Shown piece after piece: positions 36,308 to 45,657 of a DNA stretch of 64,000 bases. How positions within the stretch are numbered: the first letter of the stretch is position 1; each line of letters begins with the position of its first letter. A program made the position numbers and the translations under genes. The stretch is from Chimaeribacter coloradensis. Lineage in GTDB: Bacteria; Pseudomonadota; Gammaproteobacteria; Enterobacterales; Enterobacteriaceae. A model generated the notes under the pieces. That model was not told where the DNA came from, searched no databases, and worked only from the letters and a program-made list of their open reading frames with translations. The DNA lies in NCBI RefSeq assembly GCF_002858715.1, contig NZ_PJZH01000005.1:62001-126000 (forward strand), in the 5' to 3' direction.

Positions 36308-37315
36308 ATGAAAGCAGCAACACGCGGGCAAACGCCCGCCATTGAAAACATTGTGATTGGGCAGGTCGCGGAGCCGGGCGAACCGGGGCCGGGTGAGGTG
36401 CGGGTACGCATCCATGCCAACTCCCTTAACTTCCATGATTATGCCGTGGCCGCCGGCTTCATGCCTTCCGAGGCGGGGCGGCTGTTGCTGTCAGACGGCG
36501 CAGGCGTGGTAGAGAGCGTCGGCGCGGGCGTCACGGCCTTTAAGGCGGGTGACCACGTCGTCTCCTGCTTCTTCCCCGACTGGGAGGATGGCCCCTGCCC
36601 GGTGACCGGCTTCGCCCGCACGCCGGGTGACGGCATCGACGGCTACGCCACTCCCTGGGTGGTGCGCCCGGCCAGTTTCTTCACCCACGCGCCGCAGGGC
36701 TGGAGCCATGCGCAGTCTGCCACGCTCACCACCGCCGGGCTGACGGCCTGGCGCGCCCTGGTGGTTAACGGCGGCCTCAAAGCCGGGGACGACGTGTTGA
36801 TCCTCGGCACCGGCGGGGTGTCGCTGTTCGCACTGCAACTGGCGAAAATGATGGGCGCGCGCGTCTTCGCCACCTCCTCTTCTGATGAAAAGCTCGAACG
36901 TTTGCAGGCACTCGGCGTCCACGCCGGGGTGAATTACCGGCAGCATCAGGACTGGGGCAAACAGATCTGGGAACTCACCGGCGGCCGCGGCGTTGACCAT
37001 GTGATTGAGATCGGCGGGCCGGGCACGCTGGGCAACTCGATTGATGCGGTGGCTATCGGCGGCCATATTGCGCTGATCGGCGTCTTTACCGGGCTGGCGG
37101 GCGAGGTGCCGACCGCTCAGCTGATGGCGAAACAGGCCGCACTGCGCGGCATCACCGTCGGCAGCCGCCGCCACCAGCGGGAGATGATCCGCGCGTTGGA
37201 GGCCAACGCCGTCACGCCGCTGATCGACAAATCCTTCGCCCTCGAGGAACTGGCAGAGGCGTTCAACTATGAACACTCCGGTCAGCACATGGGCAAGATC
37301 GTCATCGAACAGTAA
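36308..37315 (+). CDS. Zinc-independent MDR-family NAD(P)-dependent alcohol dehydrogenase
   Basis: A 335-residue medium-chain dehydrogenase/reductase. The N-terminal GroES-like domain has NSLNFHDYAVAAGFMP and LLLSDGAGVVESVGAGV, where zinc enzymes would have GHE and a catalytic Cys; both the catalytic and the four-Cys structural zinc sites are missing. The Rossmann domain starts with VLILGTGGVSLFALQLAKMM. This pattern fits the quinone oxidoreductase or zinc-free alcohol dehydrogenase branch. It precedes an esterase gene by 78 bp, probably an operon. The substrate is not known. Confidence 0.85.
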   Translation: MKAATRGQTPAIENIVIGQVAEPGEPGPGEVRVRIHANSLNFHDYAVAAGFMPSEAGRLLLSDGAGVVESVGAGVTAFKAGDHVVSCFFPDWEDGPCPVTGFARTPGDGIDGYATPWVVRPASFFTHAPQGWSHAQSATLTTAGLTAWRALVVNGGLKAGDDVLILGTGGVSLFALQLAKMMGARVFATSSSDEKLERLQALGVHAGVNYRQHQDWGKQIWELTGGRGVDHVIEIGGPGTLGNSIDAVAIGGHIALIGVFTGLAGEVPTAQLMAKQAALRGITVGSRRHQREMIRALEANAVTPLIDKSFALEELAEAFNYEHSGQHMGKIVIEQ

Positions 37316-37393
37316 CCGGCGCGCCACCGACAGGCCGCGGGTTTACACACAATGCACTGATGTTTATCCGTTTCACTTTTCCAGGAGAACCGC

Positions 37394-38365
37394 ATGACCA
37401 ACCCAATCACCCCGGAACAGGCCCCGACCGACCGCCATATCGAGCAGTTTCTCAACCAGCTTAACGCCGCCGGAGGGCCGCCGATGGAGCAACTCTCGCC
37501 GCAGGCGGCGCGGCAGGTGCTGACAGATGCGCAGAACTCGGTGGAGGTTGACCTCTCCGGCGTGGAGATCGCTGAGCGCACCGTGAACAGCGGCGGGCAC
37601 GATCTCAGCCTGACCATTGTGCGGCCGCAGGGCGCGGCCGGTTTTCTGCCGGTGTTTATGTTCTTCCACGGCGGCGGCTGGGTGCTGGGTGACTTCCCGA
37701 CCCACCAGCGGCTGGTGCGCGATCTGGTGGTGGAGAGCGGGGCAGCGGCGGTGTTCGTCAACTATACCCCGTCACCGGAGGCGCAGTACCCGGTGGCGAT
37801 CCACCAGGCCTATGCGGCTACCTGCTGGGTGGCTGACCACGCCGCAGAGCTGAACCTCGACGGCGGGCGGCTGGCAGTGGTGGGCAACAGCGTCGGCGGC
37901 AACATGGCGGCGGTGGTGGCGATGATGGCCAAAGAGCAGGGCGCGCCGCGCCTGCGTTTTCAGCTTTTGTTCTGGCCGGTCACGGATGCGGCGTTTGAAA
38001 CGGGCTCCTACCAGGCTTACCCCGACGGCTTTTTCCTCAGCCGTAATATGATGAAGTGGTTCTGGGACAACTACACCACCGATGAGAGCAAACGTGCCGA
38101 GCTGCACGCGTCGCCGCTGCGCGCCACGCCTGACCAGCTTGCCGGGCTGCCGCCAGCGTTGATTCAGGTAGCGGAATTTGATGTGCTGCGCGATGAGGGG
38201 GAAGCCTACGGCCGCAAACTGAATGAAGCCGGGGTAGAGACCACGCTGGTGCGCTACAACGGCCTGATCCATGACTTCGGGCTGCTGAACCCGCTCAGCC
38301 AGGTGCCGGCGGTGAAAGCGGCCTTGTCACAGGCGGCGCAGGCGCTGAAACAGCACCTCGCCTGA
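37394..38365 (+). CDS. HSL-family alpha/beta hydrolase (esterase)
   Basis: A 323-residue cytoplasmic esterase of the hormone-sensitive-lipase family, which includes E. coli Aes. It has the oxyanion motif HGGGW (about residues 92-96) and the nucleophile elbow GNSVGG with Ser166 (the usual text is GDSAGG). The acid is in the FDVLRDEG block and the catalytic His in GLIHDFG. AGGAGAACC precedes the ATG. It is probably co-transcribed with the upstream dehydrogenase. Confidence 0.88.
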   Translation: MTNPITPEQAPTDRHIEQFLNQLNAAGGPPMEQLSPQAARQVLTDAQNSVEVDLSGVEIAERTVNSGGHDLSLTIVRPQGAAGFLPVFMFFHGGGWVLGDFPTHQRLVRDLVVESGAAAVFVNYTPSPEAQYPVAIHQAYAATCWVADHAAELNLDGGRLAVVGNSVGGNMAAVVAMMAKEQGAPRLRFQLLFWPVTDAAFETGSYQAYPDGFFLSRNMMKWFWDNYTTDESKRAELHASPLRATPDQLAGLPPALIQVAEFDVLRDEGEAYGRKLNEAGVETTLVRYNGLIHDFGLLNPLSQVPAVKAALSQAAQALKQHLA

Positions 38366-38377
38366 CGGGTGAGGCAA

Positions 38378-38409
38378 GAAAAAAATACCCGGCCGTGGCA
38401 GCGGCCGGG
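38378..38409 (-). terminator. Terminator of the iolI-iolT transcript
   Basis: CCCGGCCG/CGGCCGGG stem with the U-run on the minus strand; it may also slow the convergent esterase transcript. Confidence 0.75.
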
Positions 38410-38459
38410 CAGCGGGCCTCAGCCGCTCAGCGGCGTCAGCCAAACTTCGGGCGTTGCTG

Positions 38460-39296
38460 TCAGCCCTGAATCAGTGCCATGCTCTGCTTAATCTCGCGTT
38501 CAATGTCCGCCTCCTGCCAGCTCTCCAGTACCGAGGAGAACGGCTCAAACGAATAGATCCCCTGATACCCCAGCCGTTCCAGGTTATCCACCTGCTGTTT
38601 GCTTTTCAGCAGGTCGCCCTGGCTCAGCATGATGCGCTCTTCGTCAGTGAGCAGGGATTTGTCGCGCGGGTCTTCCACGCCGGAGAGGTGCACCAGCCCG
38701 ATGCTCTCCATCGCCATCTGCTGGTCAAACTGCGCCTGATCCACCTCATCCAGATGGTGGTGGAAGGTGTCCACCACCAGTTTGTACGGGGCCGCCGAAT
38801 CACGGATCAGCGACTGGGTCAGCAGGGAGGAGCGCAGCGAACTGATGCCGAAGCCGAGCGGCTCCACCAGCCCGGTGACGCCATACTGGGCGAATAGCGG
38901 GGCCAGCATCTGCAACGCCTGTAACGTCTCCTGCTGTTTCTGGTCTGCACTGCGCGTGTCGTCCGCGCTGCAATGGGGGCAGAGGATCAGCCCCTTGCTC
39001 CCGATCGCCTGCGCCTCACGCAACATCGCCTCCGCGTTGGCCCATACCTGGTCGCGCTCCGCCCCCAGGTTAAAGCGGCCCAGAGCGTTGATGGTGATGA
39101 TTTCCATCCCATACTGCTGCGCCAGCGCCCGGACCTCCTGGCTGCTCAGGCCGTCCGTGACCTTGCCGCTGGGCATATCGTTGCGTAGCTCCACCTTATT
39201 CAGGCCGCATTTTTTGACCACCCGGAAAAACGCGTCCAGGGAGAGGTTTGGGGCAATTTTACGGTTGATGCAAAAACGGTGTTGCGCGATAGCCAT
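38460..39296 (-). CDS. iolI: 2-keto-myo-inositol isomerase (inosose isomerase)
   Basis: A 278-residue TIM-barrel sugar-phosphate isomerase/epimerase family protein. Family metal and substrate residues fall in VEPLGFG, VVDTFHHHLDE, LVHLSGVEDP and YSFEPFS, the pattern of Bacillus subtilis IolI. It interconverts inososes so that D-chiro-inositol-derived ketones can enter the pathway. It lies 24 bp downstream of the transporter gene, in one transcript divergent from iolA. Xylose-isomerase-like enzymes of other function share the fold. Confidence 0.8.
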   Translation of the reverse strand: MAIAQHRFCINRKIAPNLSLDAFFRVVKKCGLNKVELRNDMPSGKVTDGLSSQEVRALAQQYGMEIITINALGRFNLGAERDQVWANAEAMLREAQAIGSKGLILCPHCSADDTRSADQKQQETLQALQMLAPLFAQYGVTGLVEPLGFGISSLRSSLLTQSLIRDSAAPYKLVVDTFHHHLDEVDQAQFDQQMAMESIGLVHLSGVEDPRDKSLLTDEERIMLSQGDLLKSKQQVDNLERLGYQGIYSFEPFSSVLESWQEADIEREIKQSMALIQG

Positions 39297-39320
39297 GTTG
39301 TGACTCCATATACCGTAGCG

Positions 39321-40769
39321 TTATGACGAGGTTGAGTTGGAGGTGTCCTGCGCTGCGTGGGGGGCCGCCAGCGGCCGCCGGTCACGCTTCGCCAGGATCA
39401 CATCGTCCATTTTTTCCAGAGAGACACCTTTGGTTTCCGGTACATAACGGGAGATAAACCAGAAACTGAATACGCAGAGCGCCGCGAAGACCCACATCGG
39501 GAATGCGCCGTGGAAATGGGAGAAGAGGTAAGGGTGGTCGTTAATCATCGGGAAGGATTGCGACACCACAAAATTGACGATCCACATCGCGCCCACCGCC
39601 AGGCTCATGCCCTGCGCGCGCATCCGGTTGGGGAAGATCTCTGAGATCAGCACCCAGGTGCCGACCCCCCAGGAGAGGGCGTAGAAGGTCATAAAGAAGA
39701 GCATCCCGCCCAGCGCCAGGTAGCCGCTGTCCTGGCTGTAGAGGGCGAACGAGGTGATCAGCAGCCCGATAATCGCCCCGGCGGTGCCGGCGCGCATCAG
39801 CGGGATGCGGCCCACGCGATCCATCAGCGACGCGCCGATCACCGAGCCGGCCAGCTGCACCACGCCGATCCAGATCGTCTGGAACATCGCTGCCTCGGCG
39901 TTGCCGGTCACCTCTTTCAGCACCACCGGCGCGTAGTACATCATCACGTTCACGCCGGTGACCTGTTGCAACACGGCGATCATCGCGCCGACAAACAAAA
40001 TGAAGCGCACCTTGCTGTCACGCAGGCTCAGCCGGGCGCTGTGCTGCCGGGCATCCTTTTGCAGGGATTCCTTAATCTCCGCCAGCACGTGCGCCGCATG
40101 GGCCGGGTTGGAGAGCCGGGAGAGCAATGCCAGCGCCTGCTCGTCACGCCCGGTCATTGCGCACCAGCGCGGGGATTCAGGAATAAACAGTACCAGGATA
40201 CAAAACAGCACGCAGGGCAGCACGCCTGAGGCGAACATCCAGCGCCAGCCCATCTCCACCAGCCACTGCTCGGTGGCAAGCCCGGCAATTTTGTAATTCA
40301 CATAGAAGATCAGGATCTGGCCGAAAACGATGGCAAACTGCTGCATACTCAGCGCCCGCCCGCGCATATCCTTGGGCGAGACTTCCGACATATACATCGG
40401 CGACACCGTGGCCGCCAGCCCGACCGCCACACCGCCGATAATGCGGAAAATCACAAACCAGGTGAAGGTGTGCGCCAGCGAGGCCCCGATAGCCGAAATG
40501 GTAAACAGCAGCGCCGCCAGCATCAGCGCCTTTTTACGCCCCCAGCGTGCCGCCACGCCACCGGCACAAAACGCGCCCGCCACGCAGCCAATCACCACAT
40601 TTGATACGGCCCAGCCGGTTTCAGCCGGGGTCAGCCGGAAGTAGATCTTTAAGGATTCAATCGCGCCGGAGATCACGGCGGTGTCATAGCCGAACAGGAT
40701 GCCGCCGAGAGCGGCAATGGCGCAGATGCGCAGGATATAGCCGGTATTATGCTTTCGTTGAATGACCAT
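39321..40769 (-). CDS. iolT: Sugar-porter family myo-inositol:H+ symporter (IolT-like)
   Basis: A 482-residue, 12-helix sugar porter. Signature text: ALGGILFGYDTAVISGAI, GRKKALM, VGLAATVSPMYMSEVSPKDMRG, PESPRW, LQQVTGVNVMMYYAP, DRVGRIPLM and the terminal PETKG. The family includes XylE and AraE; location inside the inositol cluster and divergence from iolA point to inositol. The start at 40769 has CGGAG 5 nt upstream; an earlier start at 40790 has none. Confidence 0.88.
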   Translation of the reverse strand: MVIQRKHNTGYILRICAIAALGGILFGYDTAVISGAIESLKIYFRLTPAETGWAVSNVVIGCVAGAFCAGGVAARWGRKKALMLAALLFTISAIGASLAHTFTWFVIFRIIGGVAVGLAATVSPMYMSEVSPKDMRGRALSMQQFAIVFGQILIFYVNYKIAGLATEQWLVEMGWRWMFASGVLPCVLFCILVLFIPESPRWCAMTGRDEQALALLSRLSNPAHAAHVLAEIKESLQKDARQHSARLSLRDSKVRFILFVGAMIAVLQQVTGVNVMMYYAPVVLKEVTGNAEAAMFQTIWIGVVQLAGSVIGASLMDRVGRIPLMRAGTAGAIIGLLITSFALYSQDSGYLALGGMLFFMTFYALSWGVGTWVLISEIFPNRMRAQGMSLAVGAMWIVNFVVSQSFPMINDHPYLFSHFHGAFPMWVFAALCVFSFWFISRYVPETKGVSLEKMDDVILAKRDRRPLAAPHAAQDTSNSTSS

Positions 40770-41288
40770 ACAGACTCCGTTGGCGCACACGACCAGGGTT
40801 CGCGCGCTATGAGGAACATCAGGGTAATTCGTGCCGTGAGGGGACCCACACCGCCTGCGCTTAAAAGAACATTTATTCCACTATTTTAAAATAATGAAAT
40901 ATTGATTTTTCGACACGCTTCAAAAAATTCACTGCGGTTTCACGCAACATCCAGACAACATGAGAGCTGCCTTCCAGGATATTCCCCGTCACGGTAAGGG
41001 CATTCTGCTGCCCTTGGCGGCGCGGTGTGGTTAACTTTTTGTGAATGCTGAAGTGTGGTCTGGAAGCTGCCTCGCACCCTGCAGGGTGCTTTCATGACAG
41101 CGTTCACATTTTTGCGAGGCGTGCCGCTAAAATAAAAAATTCCAAAACAAAATATTTGAAACTTTTTTTTCAATGAAATAGAGTTTTTGCCAACAACGGC
41201 TTAACAGGCGGCGCAGAGTGCGCTCCGGTTTATGCCCCCGCAGGCCCGGCACAGCCCGGCCACACCGATCACAACATGAGGGTGAGAC
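40770..41288. promoter_or_regulatory. iolT-iolA divergent control region
   Basis: 519 bp, A+T-rich at 40870-40930 and 41130-41190. AATGAAAT occurs at 40893-40900 and 41172-41179, close to where each promoter is expected. This octamer recurs in the other iol control regions and is a candidate IolR site. No perfect CRP core is present. Confidence 0.5.
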
Positions 41289-42794
41289 ATGAACATCGTG
41301 GGTAACTTTATTGGCGGCAAAAGCAGCCTCAGCGCCAGCAACCAGACGCTGCCGGTCTACAACCCGGCCACCGGCAAGGCCGATCGCAACGTCACACAGA
41401 GCACCGGCGAAGAGGTGCTGGCAGCCATTGAAACGGCACACCAGGCCTTCCCGGCCTGGGCTGCCACCACGCCGCTGCGCCGCGCCCGCATCATGTTCAA
41501 CTTCAAGGCGTTGCTGGAGCAGCACCGTGATGAGCTGGCGGAACTGATCGTCAGCGAGCACGGCAAGGTCTACTCCGACGCGCTGGGTGAGCTGACCCGT
41601 GGGATGGAAGTGGTGGAGTTTGCCTGCGGCATCCCGCACCTGATCAAAGGCGAATACTCGCCGGACGTCGGCGGCGGCGTGGACAGCTTCTCCATGCAGC
41701 AGCCGCTGGGGGTAGTGGCGGGCATTACGCCCTTTAACTTCCCGGCCATGGTGCCGATGTGGATGTTCCCGATCGCGCTGGCCTGCGGTAACACCTTTGT
41801 GCTGAAGCCCCCGGCGCTGGTGCCGTCTGCCTCGGTGCGCATGGCGGAACTGCTGAAAGAGGCGGGCCTGCCGGATGGCGTGTTCAACGTGGTGCACTGC
41901 GCCAATGAGCACGCCGAACAACTCTATACTGACCCGCGCGTGCAGGCGGTGAGCTTTGTCGGCTCCTCCACCGTCGCGGAGTACATCTATAAAACCGCCA
42001 GCGCCCACGGCAAGCGTGTGCAGGCATTCGGCGCGGCGAAAAACCACGCCATCATCATGCCGGATGCCGACCTGGACGCCACCGTCAACGCGCTGATGGG
42101 CGGGGCGTTCGGCTCGGCGGGCGAGCGCTGCATGGCCCTGCCGATCGCCGTGGTGGTGGGTGACAGCACCGCAGACAAACTGGTGGAAAAACTCAAACCG
42201 CTGATTGCCCAGCTGCGGGTCGGGCCGGGGCTGCAACAGGGTGGCGAAGAGAATGAGATGGGGCCGCTGGTCTCCTCGGATCACCAGAAAAAGGTGGTGG
42301 GTTACATCGACAAAGGGGTAGAAGAGGGCGCGACGCTGGTGGCCGACGGCCGCAACTACAAAGTGCCGGGCGCGCCGGACGGCTACTTCGTCGGCGGGAC
42401 GCTGTTTGACCATGTGACGCCGGAGATGGTGATCTACCGCGAAGAGATCTTCGGGCCGGTACTGGGCATTGTGCGGGTGCCGGACTACCAGACCGCCATT
42501 GAGACCGTGAACGGCCACGAATACGGCAACGGCAGCGCCATTTTCACCAGCAACGGCCGCTATGCGCGTGAGTTCGTCAGCAGTGTGCAGGCGGGGATGG
42601 TCGGCGTGAATGTGCCGGTGCCGGTGCCGATGGCCTTCCACAGCTTCGGCGGCTGGAAACGCTCGGTGTTCGGTGCGCTGAACGTTCACGGCACCGACGG
42701 CGTGCGCTTCTACACCCGCATGAAAACCGTGACCGCCCGCTGGCCGACCGGCCAGCAAACGGTTTCCGAATACAGTATGCCGACGCTGGGCTAA
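41289..42794 (+). CDS. iolA: Methylmalonate-semialdehyde dehydrogenase (CoA-acylating)
   Basis: A 501-residue aldehyde dehydrogenase that turns malonic semialdehyde into acetyl-CoA and CO2 as the last step of inositol breakdown. The catalytic cysteine is C281 in GERCMAL. Other family blocks are VAGITPFNFPAMVPMWMFP, PDGVFNVVHC and the C-terminal FTRM-like FYTRMKTVTARW. GAGGGTGAG precedes the ATG. It is first of an iolA-iolB transcript. Confidence 0.95.
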   Translation: MNIVGNFIGGKSSLSASNQTLPVYNPATGKADRNVTQSTGEEVLAAIETAHQAFPAWAATTPLRRARIMFNFKALLEQHRDELAELIVSEHGKVYSDALGELTRGMEVVEFACGIPHLIKGEYSPDVGGGVDSFSMQQPLGVVAGITPFNFPAMVPMWMFPIALACGNTFVLKPPALVPSASVRMAELLKEAGLPDGVFNVVHCANEHAEQLYTDPRVQAVSFVGSSTVAEYIYKTASAHGKRVQAFGAAKNHAIIMPDADLDATVNALMGGAFGSAGERCMALPIAVVVGDSTADKLVEKLKPLIAQLRVGPGLQQGGEENEMGPLVSSDHQKKVVGYIDKGVEEGATLVADGRNYKVPGAPDGYFVGGTLFDHVTPEMVIYREEIFGPVLGIVRVPDYQTAIETVNGHEYGNGSAIFTSNGRYAREFVSSVQAGMVGVNVPVPVPMAFHSFGGWKRSVFGALNVHGTDGVRFYTRMKTVTARWPTGQQTVSEYSMPTLG

Positions 42795-42847
42795 GTTAAC
42801 GGACAAGCGTTAACAGGCGACAGTTAACAGACGTACAGGAGGGAACG

Positions 42848-43666
42848 ATGTCTTCACTGCTTTCCAAATGCCAGAAACCGGACGCGCAAGGGCGCGTCCA
42901 GCACATCACCCCGGAAAATGCCGGCTGGGAGTACGTCGGGTTTGACGTCTACCAGCTGGAGGCGGGCCAGGCGCTGACGCTGCACAGTGACGGCAACGAG
43001 CTTTGCCTGGTACTGGTGGCCGGGCTGGCATCCGTTTCGACCAGCAAGGCGGAGTTTCCGCACATCGGCAAACGCATGAGCCCGTTTGAGCGGGTGCCGC
43101 CCTATTCGGTCTATGTGCCGCACCATGAGACGGTCAACATTCTGGCGGAGAGCGCGCTGGAGCTGGCAGTGTGCCGTTCGCCCTCCTCCGGCACCCTGCC
43201 GGCGCGGCTGATTGCGCCGGAAGAGGTCGGGGTAGAGCGCCGCGGCAAGGGGCGCAACAAACGGCTGGTGCATAACATCCTGCCGGACAGCGAGCCTGCC
43301 GACAGCCTGCTGGTGGTAGAGGTCTACACCGCCGAAGGGGACACCAGCTCCTACCCGAGCCACAAGCACGATGACAAAAACTCGCCGGATGAGACCTACC
43401 TGGAAGAGTCCTATTACCACCGGCTCGACCCGGCGCAGGGGTTCTGTATGCAGCGCGTCTACACCGATGACCGCTCGCTGGATGAGTGCATGGCCGTCTA
43501 CAACGGGGATGTGGTGAAAGTGCCGCGCGGCTACCACCCGGTCGCCACCCTGGCCGGTTACGACAGCTACTACCTCAACGTCATGGCCGGCCCGGTCAGG
43601 AAATGGAAATTCACCTGGGAAAAAGATCACGCCTGGATCAACAGCGATCAGTACCCGAAAGGGTGA
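42848..43666 (+). CDS. iolB: 5-deoxy-glucuronate isomerase
   Basis: A 272-residue double-cupin isomerase that converts 5-deoxyglucuronate to 2-deoxy-5-keto-D-gluconate. The second cupin holds the metal ligands in SYPSHKHD and a later His in RGYHPVATLAGYDSYYLNVM. AGGAGGGAACG precedes the ATG, a strong ribosome-binding site. It ends at a terminator hairpin that also marks the left edge of the A+T-rich island. Confidence 0.95.
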   Translation: MSSLLSKCQKPDAQGRVQHITPENAGWEYVGFDVYQLEAGQALTLHSDGNELCLVLVAGLASVSTSKAEFPHIGKRMSPFERVPPYSVYVPHHETVNILAESALELAVCRSPSSGTLPARLIAPEEVGVERRGKGRNKRLVHNILPDSEPADSLLVVEVYTAEGDTSSYPSHKHDDKNSPDETYLEESYYHRLDPAQGFCMQRVYTDDRSLDECMAVYNGDVVKVPRGYHPVATLAGYDSYYLNVMAGPVRKWKFTWEKDHAWINSDQYPKG

Positions 43667-43678
43667 TCGCGCACCAGA

Positions 43679-43713
43679 CAACAACGGCCACCCCAGGGTG
43701 GCCGTTTTTATTG
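43679..43713. terminator. Terminator copy 1, left boundary of the island
   Basis: ACGGCCACC-CCAG-GGTGGCCGT with T-run after iolB. The 35 bases at 43679-43713 recur with one extra T at 46419-46454, beyond the island. Confidence 0.88.
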
Positions 43714-44078
43714 CCTGATGGCAGGCAGAAACGTTATTTATATTTTATAAGGCAAATATTTATACTGTGAATATGTTCTATCTTTTGAAGCCCCACAGAA
43801 AAATTAAGAGTAAATTAAATATTAATTAATAAGAAATAAAATTTCACCTTCAAGAAAATAATCTATTAATTTCAAGAATAGGCTCGCTGGGTAAACCATT
43901 TAACCTTTTGAATAATAAATAATTCATCGTGAATACTACTATTCCTACCATTTATTGAATGAATTTTTTTTATCAACGCGTTTTTTGTGAAGGCTTACCA
44001 TACTGAACCGGCTTGTTTATAAAAGAGGCAGGGATTTATAATTTTCGCTTATCAAATTATTTTTTGAGTGTCGGAATA
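43714..44078. other. A+T-rich leader of the island
   Basis: About 365 bp, much richer in A+T than the surroundings. It presumably holds the promoter of the gene at 44079. No gene or known site was found in it. Confidence 0.5.
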
Positions 44079-44891
44079 ATGAAAGTAATCACGGTTACTA
44101 TTGATGGCGAGAACTATAACTTTGCAACACATGAAAACCAAACCGGATTATACGTCCGCGGTACCACGGCTCCGGCTGCTGAAAATAAAGTGATTGTTGT
44201 CACGGTTCCCAGAGTTATCGTCGTCACCCGGAATAATGGCGACATCTTATTTATTTTGCGCGGCGCTGAAAAAGATGAGTACAGCGTCATTACCGCACAA
44301 AAATTATATGACAAACTGGCCTATCAATGGTTTGAACCACTGGCCGATAACTACCGGGAGCTCCTGTATGTAAACACGTCTGACGACGTGAAAGAGGCTT
44401 ATCGGCATTTTACCTGGGAAGATATAGACAAGTTTGCTTGTGTGGATAGGTTTGCACTTAGTTACCATAAAAACATGCCTGGCGATTGGAAAAAGAATCC
44501 GGAAGGGGGAGCAGGATACCTTTTAACCATGATTGAAGGAATGCCTTACTGGTGTGACGCCATAGGGCAGATACCTTTTGCAGTAGATACTTATAGATTA
44601 CATAAAAATATTCCGGAAACTATAAATACTGGGATAGCTTGGGGCACAGGCATTGCTAAAGACGCTTTCATGAAAAATAAAGACTATTCAAATAAATATG
44701 ACAACTTCTTTGTATTAAGAGGCGCGCTTTATGCCGCGAAAAAATTCACTTATGAGATATCACCTCACCGTGATAACTACCCCAGCGTTAACGTAGTGGA
44801 AAATATACAACCGATAAATGCATCACTGCTTGGCCAGGCCATTTCACAACAGGATTTTGATAACTATGCGATTTGGAATAAAAAGCGCTAG
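44079..44891 (+). CDS. Unrecognised 270-residue protein, candidate effector of the island
   Basis: Soluble 270-residue protein with no signal peptide and no membrane segment. The first ~60 residues are beta-rich (MKVITVTIDGENYNFATHEN, then a run of Val/Ile); the remainder is mixed, with the Trp/Tyr-rich block YHKNMPGDWKKNPEGGAGYL and GMPYWCDAIGQIPFAVDTYR. I do not recognise the family and see no catalytic motif. The start at 44079 has CGGAA upstream; an earlier TTG start would add 22 residues. The next gene starts inside its end, so they are co-translated with four small membrane proteins. That layout suggests a toxin or effector followed by immunity genes; this is inference. Confidence 0.65.
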   Translation: MKVITVTIDGENYNFATHENQTGLYVRGTTAPAAENKVIVVTVPRVIVVTRNNGDILFILRGAEKDEYSVITAQKLYDKLAYQWFEPLADNYRELLYVNTSDDVKEAYRHFTWEDIDKFACVDRFALSYHKNMPGDWKKNPEGGAGYLLTMIEGMPYWCDAIGQIPFAVDTYRLHKNIPETINTGIAWGTGIAKDAFMKNKDYSNKYDNFFVLRGALYAAKKFTYEISPHRDNYPSVNVVENIQPINASLLGQAISQQDFDNYAIWNKKR

Positions 44892-45246
44892 TCTGCTTGT
44901 TTGTATAAGAATAGCGCTGGCGATTTTATTGTGCGCTGCCGGGTTTTATCTCTATGTCATAGGCTATGCAACCTATGCAGAATATTTCCCTTTACGCAGA
45001 TCACAGGAATTACACCTTATAGATATTTTCCCTTATTATTTCTTTATGGTTCTACCGGTGTCGGTTATAAGTGTATTTATATCTATACGTATGGCAGGGA
45101 TGATAATCTTTTTAATGGCAGCAGGGAGTTTAAGCCAATGGCAGAATCATAGTTACTCAAGTGAACCGCTGATCGCGTTATGTGCGGCTGTGCAATGTTC
45201 TTTTCTTATATTTTTGAATTATTTTTTCTATAAAATAAATAATTAA
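44866..45246 (+). CDS. Four-helix membrane protein, island paralogue 1
   Basis: A 126-residue protein with four hydrophobic segments (about residues 8-30, 43-63, 65-82, 95-122). It overlaps the end of the preceding gene by 26 nt, with GGA about 10 nt before its ATG. Its layout aligns with the three following paralogues: a Tyr-rich loop, then FPYYFFMVLP, IRMAGMIIFLMAAG and a last helix ending in LNYFFYK. It is the most diverged of the four. Candidate immunity protein by position. Confidence 0.6.
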   Translation: MRFGIKSASLLVCIRIALAILLCAAGFYLYVIGYATYAEYFPLRRSQELHLIDIFPYYFFMVLPVSVISVFISIRMAGMIIFLMAAGSLSQWQNHSYSSEPLIALCAAVQCSFLIFLNYFFYKINN

Positions 45247-45264
45247 ATTCACGCTGAGGTAGAT

Positions 45265-45657
45265 ATGAAAATCAGCATAAAAAGGGATTATCTCTTTTTT
45301 ATTAGAATAATAATCGTCATGGTCTGCTTTTTCCTGATGGTGTGCATTCATGATACTGGTCATTATCTCTATACCCAGTACTTTCGTACACATAGCCGGG
45401 GTTATAGTATTGGCTATGTTGTCTATTATATGAATTGGTTTATCTTGCCATCCTTTTTCCTGGTGGCGTTCTTAAAAAGAAAATGGGGCATAACGGTTAT
45501 GATAGGCGTTCTGTTTCTTTTGTTGTATTAGTTTGTCGATTATTACCCTTTACGGACGCTATTGGTTTTCCTGTCAAGCCTCTTACCCTACGCCATTATT
45601 TTTTGCATGAATGGATGGTTGGAGAGAAGAATGTCTTTTAAGAAGGGTGAGTTATGA
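45265..45657 (+). pseudogene. Four-helix membrane protein, island paralogue 2, broken by an in-frame TAG
   Basis: The reading frame opens with MKISIKRDYLFFIRIIIVMV and runs 88 codons to TAG at 45529-45531. It then continues in the same frame with PLRTLLVFLSSLLPYAIIFC to TGA at 45655-45657. The text after the stop matches the C-terminus of the intact paralogue at 46037 (PLRVILMALSSLLPYAILFV), whose Trp falls about where the TAG sits. The true end overlaps the next ATG as ATGA, showing that the full-length form was the ancestral one. The fourth helix is lost unless the stop is read through. Confidence 0.7.

Noticed and set aside
41127-42806. 559-codon frame antisense to iolA
   Set aside because: Shadow of iolA; same antisense composition bias and no ribosome-binding site.
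44013-44078. Upstream TTG start of the island's 270-aa protein
   Set aside because: The ATG at 44079 has a GGA ribosome-binding site at suitable distance and avoids a rare start codon.
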